Shown: positions 51,779 through 62,473 of the stretch, one piece after another
Numbering within the stretch: the first letter of the stretch is position 1
How the letters are laid out: each line of letters starts with the position of its first letter
From: Dipteris shenzhenensis
Lineage: Eukaryota; Polypodiophyta; Polypodiopsida; Gleicheniales
DNA length: 64,000 bases
Direction: 5' to 3' (one strand)
Assembly (NCBI GenBank): GCA_047967505.1
Contig: CM106540.1
The notes under the pieces: generated by a model
Seen by the model: only the letters and a program-made list of their open reading frames with translations
What the model was told of the DNA's origin: nothing
Databases searched by the model: none
Made by a program: the position numbers and the translations under genes

Positions 51779-53737
51779 TTACTTTTTCGGCCCAATGCCA
51801 AGTCGATGAAGATGCCTCTCCAGTAAGTCTCTTCCAAGAGACTTCGTGAAGATGTCCGCAGCATTATCTATAGTCGGACAGTACACCAAGTCAACCTCTC
51901 CATCCATGATGAGCTCGCGTACAAAGTGATATTGAATCTCAATGCGTTTTGTGCGAGCATGGAACACAGGGTTCTTTGCAATCGCCATGCAACTCTGATT
52001 GTCACATGATAATTATGTAGGCTTGTTGTGCACTGCACCCATGTCCCCTAAAATCCTCCTCAACCACACTGACTTGCAAGAAGCAAAGCATGTTGATTTG
52101 TACTCAGCCTCGGTAGAAGAAAGAATAACTATAGGTTGCTTCTTGTTGACCCATGACACAACTCTAGATCCAAGTGAGAAATAGTAACCTATCACTGATC
52201 TTCTGCTGTCCACGTCTCCTACCCACAATCCGAGTCATAGAATCCGGTCAAGATGTTGCCTTTGGTATAGGTGATGCCATAATCAAGTGTGCCTTTGATG
52301 TATTTTAGCACCTGCATCCTTGCCCTCCTATGGTTCTCCAAGGGCTTATTGGAAAACTTGCTTAGTACAGTAGTCACAAAGCTGATGTTCGACCGCGCGT
52401 TGCACAAGTAAATCAAACTGCCCACAAGCCTTCTATACTTCGCTTCATCCACTAGTGGTGATGAATCCTCATTTGAGAGCTTCACGTCAACCTCCATAGG
52501 GGTACCAACTCAGCCATGCCAAATGCCTTCAGTATCTCTCCAGCATACTTCAGCTGTGAGATGATCTGTTTTGGCTCTCGCCAAACTTCAATCCCCAAAC
52601 AGAAATGCATGAGTTCGAGGTTTGTCATTTCAAATTATCTTCCTAACAAATGCTTTGTTTGTGAGATCTTCTCTTCATGGTTTCCTGTTATGACAAGGGC
52701 ATCCACGTAAAGGACCACGATCATACACCTGCCTCCTTCTCTGAAGATATACAAATTTGCATCAGATGGACTCCTCCTGAACCCATTTTGCAGAAAGTAG
52801 GCATTAATCCGCTGGTACCATGCTCGTGGGGCCTGTTCAAGCCCGAAAAGTGCCTTCTTCATTTTACAGATTTTACCTTCTAAACCGGGGATCACAAAAC
52901 CTGGTGGTTGTTCCATGTATAACTCCTCCTTGAGATCTCCATTTAGAAAGGCAAATTTTACATCCATCTGAAACACGGGCCAACTTCCTTGTGCTGCTAA
53001 AGCCAAAACACTGCGAATTGTGGTTAGTCAAGCTGTGGGAGCAAAAGTATCTTGATAATCAAAACCATGTACCTGTGCGAATCCTTTTGCCATGAGCTGG
53101 CCTTGTACTTATCCAACATGCTGTCGGACTTGCACTTAGTATTGTACATCCACTTGGTGCCAATGACCTTGCGTTTTGGCGGTCGATCCACAAGGTCCCA
53201 AGTGTTGTTCTTCATTATGGAGGCATACTCTGACTGCATAGCCTCCATCCACCTATCATCACCTTGTGCCTCTTCAAGACACTTGGGTTCTTCAACACGG
53301 ATCACACCTCTGTCATCAAAGCATAGTTGACCAGATGTTCTTGCGCCCTTCTTTGCTCCTCTAATCTCTTGGACCGGCGGTGTTTGGATAATTCCTCCTC
53401 AATGGCTGGAGGTTCTCTGCTATCCAAAAGCTACTTTACCCACTTCAGGAATGGCCGTTGCTGTTGTGGTTATGCAGGCTCTTCTTCCTCTTCTTTATCT
53501 TGGATCCTCCCAAGCACCATTGGGGGAGTTCGGTCTGCTGTTGGTGGTTGTACTGGATGGATATCTTGGTCTTGGTTGTCTGGGAAGGAAGCATCCTCCT
53601 CCAATTGATGGGGCTGTTCTAAGAAGACCACATCGCAACTTACTATTACCTTCTTGGTAACAGGGTTATAGAGACGGTAACCCTGTGCCTCTTCACTGTA
53701 GCCCAAGAAAATACACTTCTAGCTCTTCAGTTCCCAT
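51779..53737 (-). pseudogene. Copia A copy 2: RNase H, RT and integrase C-terminus
   Basis: Reading downward from 53706: 'GYSEEAQGYRLYNPVTKKVI' (integrase end), charged tail, then RT 'NNTWDLVDRPPKRKVIGTKW', 'VFQMDVKFAFLNGDLKEELY', 'MEQPPGFVIPGLEGKICKM', 'VVLYVDALVITGNHEEKI'. The catalytic YVDD reads YVDA, so the RT is inactive even where the frame is open. 'VDEAKYRRLVGSLIYLCNAR' and RNase H 'DVDSRRSVIGYYFSLGS', 'NPVFHARTKRIEIQYHFVRE' follow, ending 'RHLHRLGIGPKK'. The part before 53737 is joined to an inverted block. Confidence 0.9.
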
Positions 53738-54534
53738 GCAACAACATCTATGAACTCTCAGCTTTGAGTGCTCAAGCCGATGTGAAGGACACTAAGCTGT
53801 GGCATGAGAGGTTTCGTCATCTAAACCTTAGTTCTTTAAAGGAGATGCATAAAAGTGGAAGGATTGCAGACCTAGTAGGAATTATAGATCTGCTCGATGT
53901 ATGTGAAGCTTGCATGGTGGGCCAGCAGCATCGGCAACCCTTTCCTAAAGAGGCCAGCAGGGCAAAGGCTCCTCTAGAGCTCATTCACATGGACCTCTAT
54001 GGAAAGATGGAGACGGAAGCTTTGGGTGGTTCCTACTAGTTCATGATGCTGATCGACAACTACAGTAGAAGGATATGGACATACTTCCTGAAGACTGAAG
54101 ATGAGGCTTTTAGTAAGTTCAAAGAATGGCATGTAATGGTCGAGAAAGAAACGGGGAGGAAGGTAGAAGTTGAGATCAGACAGAGGTGGAGAGTTCACAT
54201 CGAATGAATTCGAAAGTTACTGCAAAAGTCATGGGATCAAGAGGCAGAAACCCCCGCCACATACATCACAACAAAATGGAGTAGTAGAGCACAAGATGCA
54301 CGTCATCTGCAAAATGGGCAGGAGTATGATGAAAGGGAAAGATTTGCCAAAGATTTTCTGTGCTGAAGCATGTAACACGGCAGTTTACATTTTGAATTAT
54401 AGCTACACGAAGGCTGTGAACAGGATGACTCCACTACTGCAAGCCTTTTCTGGTAAGAAACCTTTAGCTGCACATTTCAGAGTTTTTGGATGTGACTATT
54501 TTGTGCATGTACCTGATGCTAACAGGACCAAATG
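53738..54534 (+). pseudogene. Inverted integrase segment of copia A copy 2
   Basis: The coding strand flips here. 'NNIYELSALSAQADVKDTKL', 'LWHERFRHLNLSSLKEMHKS', 'VCEACMVGQQHRQPFPKEAS', 'HMDLYGKMETEALGGSY', 'RSDRGGEFTSNEFESYCKSH', 'HTSQQNGVVEHKMHVICKMG' and 'AAHFRVFGCDYFVHVPDA' lie on the plus strand, while everything else in the element is on the minus strand. The block corresponds to about 14995-15785 of copy 1, inverted in place. In 'NGVVEH' the catalytic Glu remains, but the flanks have changed. Confidence 0.9.
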
Positions 54535-55471
54535 TACCTTTGCCAATGACCTTCCCTTGAAGATCCAAATCTGTGCACCATTCTTATCGAATTGAACTTT
54601 GAGGTCCCGATTCATGATCGCAAAAACGGACAACAAGTTTCTCTTGATATCTCGCACATAAAGAACATCGGACAACTATTTTACAACTCCATCTGACTTG
54701 AGAGCAATCGTACCTTTTCCTTTTGCTGGACATTTTGCATCATTGCCGACTGCCACCAGGATGTCATTCCCTACCGGTTGTAGAGAGGTATACCAATCCT
54801 TCTGACTGGTCATGTGGCATGATGTACCATTGTCAATAATCCAAGGTTCATCCACAGGTACATGAACTACCTCCGTGCAAATCTCCTCAATTTCTATGAG
54901 CATCTCTACTGGTACTGCCTGCACGCTATTGCTAGACTGTTTCTTTACTCCATTCTTCTCTTCTGCAATCTTCTTCCGGCACTCATTCTACTTGTGCCTT
55001 GCCTTATTGCAATAGAAGCACTTGTTCTTCGTCTTTCTCTTTTTATCATCAAAATAAGATGGGTTACCAGAGTCCTTACCCTTACCTTTCTTTGATCCAA
55101 CATAGAAAGCCAAATCTTCTCCAATCCTCATCTTTTGACACATCTCCCCCTCCAGAAGCATTGCGCTGAAATCCTCAAAGTTGAGGGGCAGATCTCTATT
55201 CTATGTATTCAGCGCTGTAACAAGATCATTGTACTTTGGTGGGAGAATCCATATGCACCTTCGTGCTAGATTCTCGTTGGTGATGGTGATGCCAATTGCA
55301 GTCATTTGATCACGCAGATTCTTCACCTCGGTGATAAATTTCTCTGCTGTTTTAGACTCAGACAATTTCTCGTTTGTGAGTTGAGTCTCTAGATTCTGAA
55401 TCCGCATCTGATTTGTGGTCTCATACTGATTTTTCAAGACCATCCATGCCTCCTCCGTTGTGGTGACATGT
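54535..55471 (-). pseudogene. Copia A copy 2: protease and gag remainder
   Basis: 'PWIIDNGTSCHMTSQKDWYT' shows the protease site as D-N-G instead of D-S-G. 'SLQPVGNDILVAVGNDAKCP' and 'GKGTIALKSDG' follow. The gag knuckle near 54970-55020 is degenerate ('CNKARHK', stop, 'NEC'). 'LKNQYETTNQMRIQNLETQL' and 'NLRDQMTAIGITITNENLAR' are capsid-region sequence. Coding similarity ends at 55471, where LTR-B sequence begins. Confidence 0.88.
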
Positions 55472-55875
55472 CAATGTAGTGAGTGGAGTCGACCAGTCGA
55501 CCTAGTCGGTGGAGCTAACCAGTCAACCTAGTCGGTGGAACCGACTAGTCGTCCATGGAATATTCAAGGATATTCCCTATACCATTGCCTCGAGGGCTCT
55601 CGCCCCCAAACCCCCACCAGGGGGTCCACTAGCCCCCCTGGGACCCCCAGTTGGGGGCAACTGGCCCCTAGACCCCAGCAAGAATAAGGAGCTCCCACAC
55701 AATCACTTTTCTACCATCAACGGTGTCATTGATAGACCTCATCTGACATGCAAGTCAAGATCCATCCAGTGTCCCGAGCTCACACATGGATTCTCCTCAT
55801 ATGGGGGCCTTACAACTTGAGCACCTTGGACCACTGGTGGTTACGAGGACGGTGGGGCATTGACTTTATCTAACA
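55472..55875 (-). repeat. Truncated family-B LTR
   Basis: Matches about 49882-50255 of the solo LTR (with an extra 'cctagtcggtgg' duplication) and ends TCTAACA. The first ~270 bp are missing at the junction with family A gag. The polypurine tract of its own element follows at 55876-55885. Confidence 0.85.
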
Positions 55876-55885
55876 CCCCCCCTCA

Positions 55886-56135
55886 ATGTCCACCCATAGG
55901 TGAACTACCTTCTTAGCCCAATGCCGAGTCTCTGAAGATGACCTAGAAGCTAATCCTTCCCAAGTGCCTTGGTGTAGATATCTGCTCCATTTTGCTCTGT
56001 TGGATAGTAGACCAATTCCACTATCCTGTTCTCGATCAAATCATGCACATAGTGATACTGAATCTCTTTATGTTTTGTGCGCGCATGAAACATTGGATTT
56101 TTAGCAATGGCCATGCAACTTTGATTGTTGCACCT
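55886..56135 (-). pseudogene. RNase H C-terminus of a family-B copia element
   Basis: 'NNQSCMAIAKNPMFHARTKH', 'KEIQYHYVHDLIENRIVELV' and 'ADIYTKALGKD' give the usual end of copia RNase H, then the C-terminal tail running to the polypurine tract. It is cut at about 56135, in the codons for 'CNNQ', and joined to a second copy of the LTR-B end. Only ~80 residues remain. Confidence 0.82.
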
Positions 56136-56169
56136 TAAAGGGTGGGGCATTGAGCACATCTAACACCCC
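56136..56169 (-). repeat. Second LTR-B terminus plus PPT (28-30 bp)
   Basis: 'gggtggggcattgagcacat' and 'ctaacacccccctca'-like sequence repeats the LTR-B/PPT junction, directly abutting truncated RNase H. A rearrangement scar. Confidence 0.65.
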
Positions 56170-56175
56170 CTCATG

Positions 56176-56377
56176 CAAAGTCATTGTTATTATAGTCAAC
56201 TGAAGAAAGGCAATATCAAAATAGGACATCAGATTAGCATTGAGTTGGTTCATCAGGCTGTGATAACAATAGTTCTCATTCTAAACTATTGTCATTAACA
56301 GCCTCATAAACCAACTAAATGCTAATCTAAGCTTGTGAACTAGATGGTCCCCCCTACAAAGTCATTGTTATTATAGT
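56176..56377. repeat. Hairpin flanked by 21-bp direct repeats
   Basis: An exact 21-bp repeat starting 'caaagtcattgttatta' lies at 56176-56196 and 56357-56377. Between them 56231-56274 and 56284-56328 are about 85% complementary ('agattagcattgagttggtt' pairs with 'ccaactaaatgctaatct') with a 9-nt loop. Confidence 0.75.
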
Positions 56378-56720
56378 TTGATTTCGGCACTACTAGTGAC
56401 TATGTATGAAAAATGGCGCATGTACTAACCAAATATGCATATGGCTGTTGGGGATGAAACTTTGCATGGCCCTTAGGCTACCCTAGACCTACATCCATGC
56501 AAGATTTGGTTGCCAATTGATTTGGTATGTGCCATGTGGAAGGGATAATTCATACATTTTTGGATGCACTCACTACTAGTGACTATGTATGAAAAATGGC
56601 ATGCATACTAACCAAATACGCATGTGGACTTATCTATTGGGGATGAAACTTTGCACGGCTCTTAGGCTACCCTTGATATACATCCCTTTGCAAGATCTGG
56701 TTGCCCCAAGAGAGAATTAT
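56378..56720. repeat. Two-copy tandem repeat, ~185-bp unit
   Basis: 'cactactagtgactatgtat' starts units at about 56389 and 56570, each followed by 'gaaaaatggc', 'ctaaccaaata.gcat.tgg', 'ggggatgaaactttgca' and 'cttaggctaccct'. Confidence 0.75.
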
Positions 56721-56921
56721 TATATATGTATTATATGATTTTGGACCAATTGTACATAATCATGCATTAATGTTAGACACATGTTACTACCATTGAGCAC
56801 CATTCCATGCTAAACTTTGACATTTTTTCCTTAATCTACAATTTACAAAAATTAGTGACAATATTAGTGTAATAATTGCAAGCATTGATATATACGAAAT
56901 TCAAAATGATAAAGTTCATAG

Positions 56922-56961
<40 letters not shown>

Positions 56962-57734
56962 TATACTTGAGCACCTTTTCAATGCTTAATGTTTGAAATT
57001 ACTTCACACGGAATTATTTTTAAAATACCTTATATATTAAATGTGTGAATTGAGATACATGAAATTCAAAATGATACTCCTAATTTTAAATGTTTGTGTT
57101 AGATTTGAACAAACTATAAATTGGTATAAACAAAGAAAGAACAACATCATGAAAGTACCAAAATGCTCATACATCATAAAAGTAAGAACAACATCATGAA
57201 AGTACCAAAATGAATATGTACATCATCATCATCATCGTGCAGAAGTGCATCCCTAAACAAGATATGGCATGAAGCATGAACAATCATCCTGAATCAGAAT
57301 CTGATAACTCCACATATGATCCTTTAGTCGTCCTCTGACATGGCTCTTATATGACCCGCTGCCCAACCGTCCGCTATGTACCCTCGGGCAAAGCCTCATC
57401 TCCTGGATCAGATGGGCCAGCCTCATCCTGATGATGAGGAGGGCATCTTGCATGAGCCACCGCTGCCATCTCTACCTCCCTCACCTCCTCTATGTATGCA
57501 TGCCTCAGCTCCCAAAGTCATGCATCTACAAATACATGTGCCTCAAATCCAGTTCGAGTATCGTCTCTACATGTAGAAGATGCTGTGGTCTCGGCCCCAC
57601 CCAAGTTGCTGCTCCACCCACTGCTGCAATGATATCTAAAGCTCTACCTCTCACTCAATATGATGTGCCTCCTCTACTCGTGCCTCGTCATTTGGCATGA
57701 TATCACCATACGAGAAGTGTCGTGAAACACACAC
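56721..57734. other. (GA)n, (CAT)n and unassigned DNA
   Basis: (GA)~17 at 56926-56958; a 49-bp duplication 'aagaacaacatcatgaaagt' at 57142 and 57185; (CATCAT)n near 57219. 57250-57730 has short frames on both strands ('LPSLPPSPPLCMHASAP') with no clear family. No gene supported. Confidence 0.45.
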
Positions 57735-58228
57735 TGCAACCACTAGTGCAAAGTATTGTGCCCATTGGATATTCTTTGCAATATCGATCAAGCATTAAAC
57801 ACAGTTTTTGCCTTAGTGTCATGCACAACCATAAAAAAATGTCATCCTAGATGTGTTATTCAAACAAGTACTTATGGGATGAGCTCATCCTTTGCATGTA
57901 AGTCAATTCCACCAAGTTTGAGGTACATACAAAGTATTGTGAGCATCAGATATGCGTTGCATTATAAAACACCGTTTTTTTCTTAGTGTCATGAACAACC
58001 ATTAAAAAACACAATCCTAGGTGTGTTATTCAAACAAGTGCTTATCGGATGGGGCCTTCACTTTGCACGCAAGTCAAGTTCAACTAGGTTAAGGTGCGTA
58101 CAAAGTATTGTGCCCATCGGATATGCCTTGCATGGTCGATCATGCATTATACACCATTTTTTCCCTAGTGTTATGCACATCTATAAAAAAAACATGCTCT
58201 TAGGTCTGTTATCTAACCAAGTATAGTA
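57735..58228. repeat. Satellite monomers in reverse orientation (about 2.7 units)
   Basis: 'caaagtattgtgcccat.ggatat', 'gccttagtgtcatgcacaacc' and 'gtgttattcaaacaagtactta' are the reverse complement of the 34.5-40.7 kb satellite. The units are mostly type B-like. Confidence 0.82.
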
Positions 58229-58229
58229 T

Positions 58230-59640
58230 CATCACCCTCCTGCTACAGCAAAGCTCTCTGTGCCTCCTCCTTGTAGTGCTCTGTCAAGACCACATGGGCA
58301 AATGGAGCAATGGCCTGACGATGACCAGGATACAGATCATCCATGCCTGGTCCTCTATAAGTGGCCACATCAATGTCAGCAAAGCATACAGGGCACATTG
58401 ATCATGCCACCATGTGGTGGTCATGCAATGGAGACATGCGATGTGGTCGCACCCTAGTCCAAACCACCCTACGGTGTTGAAATCCTCATGGCAAAGGATG
58501 CAAGTGGCAATAGGAAGGTTGGCTATGACTGATGCGTCTATGGGTGTCCTAGTCGACACATCTATAGGAGGGGCGGGGTATAAGGCCACACTGGGATGGA
58601 TCCTCTGGCGAGATGGATCACGAATAATATGTCTCAACTGCAAAATATAGTGCTCCGCTTGATGGTAGGCTATGCGTGTCTAAATCCTCTGGTCCTCTAA
58701 ATCTGCCTCCAATTGTCATACACCAAACTCCATCTATCGCAATAAATGTACCTACCAAGCAAACATGTCATGTACATGGTGAGAATGAACCAAGAAACTT
58801 AAAGTTCAAAACACACAACAAAAAAATAAACTAAAATAATCAGAATAACTAACCTCGACCCTAGACTTAGCCAACAATGCCTCCAACTCTGCAATCCATG
58901 CATCTCAAGTATCCAACTCATGCTGAGGCGGTGTAGATGTGAGAGGTGGTGCACATGTGGGAGGTGGTGTAGATGTGGGAGGTGGAATCGAAAGTGATCT
59001 CGATAGGACAGAGACCATGTCATGCAATGATGAGGCACTGAATGAACATTCCCCCTAATCCATCCTCCAACAGCTTGCAATGCTGGTGTAGGGATAGTGT
59101 GTAGCTATGGTGCCTAGCATCAACACCGAGAACACCTGCAGTCTGACACTCCTGACGCCCCATCTTACCATGTCCCGCTCTTGATCATGGACGGGTACTA
59201 AGGTAGTCTACCCGATGACCAAGCACAAACTCAACATATAGCTGCATGGAAAATGACCTGGCTATCTGACACTTGTGAGGCAATCGACCACCATTTGTAG
59301 TGAGATATCTCGAATAAATGTGCGCTGTCATGATGGGGTGCCTACAACGTAAAATATAAAAGGGCTACCATTATCGTGGTCGCATCGGCTCAGTGTGACC
59401 ATCCCAAAACATATACTCTAATGCCTATCTATGAGGTGACTCGCACTCAAACAACTCTTGAATGGCTCTCCAATCCAAGCCATGACCACCGATCTCTGCC
59501 TCAGCCAGTGCCTAAAAGGTATCCAAAACATCCTCATATGTATCTAATCGACCTAGTGCATCGATGACTGAATCGAGACTTAGAGACGCACGACTAAGTG
59601 AGGGGGTGCCCTAGCATCCTGCAGTGCCCTCATCTCAGCT
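58230..59640 (-). pseudogene. Decayed RING-finger protein gene, probably transposon-derived
   Basis: Read downward: 'DSVIDALGRLDTYEDVLDTF', stop, 'LAEAEIGGHGLDWRAIQELF'; 'AHIYSRYLTTNGGRLPHKCQ', 'SFSMQLYVEFVLGHRVDYLS'; a Pro/Thr linker 'STPPPTCAPPLTSTPPQHEL'; 'DAWIAELEALLAKSRVE' ending at a GTTAGT donor (58851). After an acceptor-like 'cttggtag' at about 58750, a coiled segment leads to 'LPIATCILCHEDFN', 'GCDHIACLHCM' and, one frame over, 'MCPVCFADIDVATY'. The C-x2-C, C-x-H-x2-C-x2-C and CPVC pattern is a RING-type zinc finger, typical of ubiquitin ligases. Several stops and a frameshift inside the RING make it non-functional. The N-terminal family is not recognised. Confidence 0.5.
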
Positions 59641-60854
59641 CTCAAAATCATTATCTGCATATGAATAGTGGTGCTAGAACCTGTGCGCTAGCTGGTGCAT
59701 GCACAAAAAAACACATGAAATTGAAAGACTTTACATTAGAATGCACTAATGATAAAAGAACTTTGCATTATTCAATGACACAATAAAACACATGACTAGA
59801 ACACATTTAATATTCTATTTGGGTAATGAAAATTAATATTCTATTCAATGGGACTTAATATTCTATTTGCAAAACTTTTAGTTAGACAATTTTGATTGAA
59901 TTTTTACAAAAGCTCATGAGAAGGTTTCATGGAATCACATAAGTCTTTGTATTTGTCTATGTAACTATATCCATACATAAATCTACAACCTTCCCTAGTT
60001 CCCTATTTCTATAGTTTCACGTGCCACCTAAAGGGATTGCTAGCCACATGATCTACCCTCTCCTTGCATCAACCTCTCACACCATATGATTTCAAAATGA
60101 TGTGTAGGCGAATGTGTTGTTCAAATCATCCTATTTGTTTGATTGATTACACTTACTCAAGTACTCCTTGATGAGGTAGGATGTCGTTGGGATCATCCTA
60201 TGCACCTAACAGTAGATGGGCCAAATGTGTGGCTATGCCTACAGCAGTGCTATGTTGCAAATGCAACACATGCACTCTTGCATGCTCCAACTTGCTCCAC
60301 TCTTCAATGGAAGATGCACACACGATAGTTATTGAACAGTGTTATTGACAAAGGGATTTAGATGTACATCCTTGGTCTTATTTCATTTTCAAAGAAATTT
60401 CTAACTTTGTGTCTCCTTTGTATTAAAGATGCTACACTTTCTATTGTATAGTTAGTGGTCACGTACGTGGTGATAATATATGCTAAGAGAATAACCATTT
60501 TGGCAAATATACTAGAACGACAAGTTTAGTAGAGCTATGTTCTCTGAAGTTGAACACTTCATCTACAATTATGATTTTGTTGACACAAAAAGAACACAAG
60601 TGATGCATTTTTTGGCAACTCAATAATTATTACACATTGAGTTTCCCATCAATATATTTAAAGTTCCATGGCTTAGTAATAGCCCTTTAAGGTACTAGCT
60701 TCTATATGAATTTCAATCACCTATTTCTTGGTTCTCTTACAACCCTACACATCGATCGATCACTCGCATGATGGTTGTAGACTACATGCGATGAATTTAT
60801 ATATGATCAATCTCATGATGGTTGTAGACTACATCTTTTAAGACTTATAGAGTC
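59641..60854. other. AT-rich intergenic DNA, no gene
   Basis: Only a small duplication, 'gatggttgtagactacat', at 60771 and 60816. No coherent frame or long repeat. Confidence 0.45.
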
Positions 60855-61765
60855 TAAAACCTCACTAATTTGAAAAATAATATAAAAACTACATTAAACT
60901 CTTGTTTTCTCTTTTGTTTTAATAGATGATTTTTAAAAACAAAATATATATGTTTTGACACTTAAATAGAAACTTCCCTAATTTGAAAAATAATATAAAA
61001 ACTACTTTAATCTCTTGTTTCTTTTTTAATAGATGATTTTAATATACAAAATATATACGTTTTGATATTTAATTTAAAACTTCACTAACTTAAAAAATAA
61101 TATAAAAAATACTTTAAAGTCTTGTTTTCTTTTTTTTTATAGATGATTTTTAAAAACAAAATTTAAACATTTTTATATTTAAATAAAAACTTCACTAATT
61201 TGAAAAATAACGTAAAAACTACTTTAATCTCTTTTTTTTTAATAGATGATTTTAAAAAACAAAATATATACGTTTTGACATTTAAATAAAAACTTCACTA
61301 ATTTGAAAAATAATATAAAAACTACTTTAAATTCTTGTTTTCTTTTTTTTTTAATAGATGATTTTTAAAAACAAAATTTAAATGTTTTTATTTAAATAAA
61401 AACTTCACTAATTTGAAAAATAACATAAAAACTACTTTAACATTTTTTTTTAATAGATGATTTAAAAAAACAAAATATATACGTTTTGACATTTAAATAA
61501 AAACTTCACTAATTTGAAAAATAATATAAAAACTACTTTAAACTCTTGTTTTCTTTTTTTTTAATAGATGATTTTTAAAAACAAAATTTAAACATTTTTA
61601 TATTTAAATAAAAACTTCACTAATTTGAAAAATAACATAAAAACTACTTTAATCTCTCTTTTTTTTTAATAGATGATTTTAAAAAACAAAATATATACAT
61701 TTTGACATTTAAATAAAAACTTCAGTAATTTAAAAAAAATAATATTAAAAAACTTTAAAATGCAA
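60855..61765. repeat. AT-rich tandem array with dimeric (~215 bp) organisation
   Basis: Eight units of 94-117 bp share 'aataatataaaaactacttta', 'aatagatgattt' and 'aaataaaaacttcactaattt'. Odd units carry 'ttttaaaaacaaaatttaaa'; even units carry 'caaaatatatacgttttgac' (the first odd unit is a hybrid). This alternation makes a ~215-bp dimer repeated four times. Confidence 0.8.
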
Positions 61766-62046
61766 TTTAAATTTTCAAATATTTTATAATTAAATTACAT
61801 TTTCCTCTAAACTCAAATTTATATAAATTTTCCCCAAAAAAATGTTGCACTTAAAAAAATCTTACCTGGAATCTCCTGCTCCATCCATCTCCGTCCATCG
61901 ATCTCCATCGCTCTAGCAATTCCATTGATCTCCGTCGCTCTAGCAATTCCATCGATTTCGATCCAGGAGGAGCTCGATCAAGGTTTCAACAATGAGGAGC
62001 TCGATCGAGGTCCTTCTCTTTATAAAGAAAATTTTAGGGTTTCACA
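61766..62046. other. AT-rich end of array, then 'ctccgtcgctctagcaattcc' repeats
   Basis: At 61880-61990 a ~30-bp unit ('ccatcgatctcc(a/g)tcgctctagcaatt') is repeated two to three times, followed by 'gaggagctcgatc(a/g)aggt' twice. No gene. Confidence 0.5.
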
Positions 62047-62473
62047 ATACCACGATCATGGTATTTCACACGAACATATCATGCCATGCATACGTGGTTG
62101 TCCACTTGCAATACCATGATTGTGGTATTTTTGCCACATATAATCCTTAATGTTTCTCCAAGTAAGGAAATCCTTCCACGTCAAGTCAAGCCACTCGCCA
62201 CGTAGGATGCCAAAAACCACGATCGTGGTATTTGCAATGCGATCGTGTCAGTACTTCCACATACCTCGATCGTGGTATGTCAGCTTCTAGCACACTACGC
62301 TGAATACCATGTTGGATGCCACATACCTCAATCATGGTATTTGCCACACCTCCATGATCGAGGTATAGGCTCGGTTCGGTTGTTTAGATTGCAAGACCTC
62401 GATCGAGGTATAGGCTCGCTTCGGTTATCCACACGTGCCAATTTCATTGGACACAATACCTTGATCGAGGTAT
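62047..62473. repeat. Cluster of eight ATACCNCGATCGNGGTAT palindromes
   Basis: 18-bp dyads occur at 62047-62064, 62111-62128, 62213-62230, 62261-62278, 62323-62340, 62349-62366 (half-degenerate), 62394-62411 and 62456-62473. The core is CGATCG or a one-base variant, bounded by ATACC/GGTAT. The intervening DNA is not repetitive in the same way, apart from a duplicated 'ataggctcg(g/c)ttcggtt'. Function unknown; possible dyad binding sites or a palindromic minisatellite. Confidence 0.8.
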
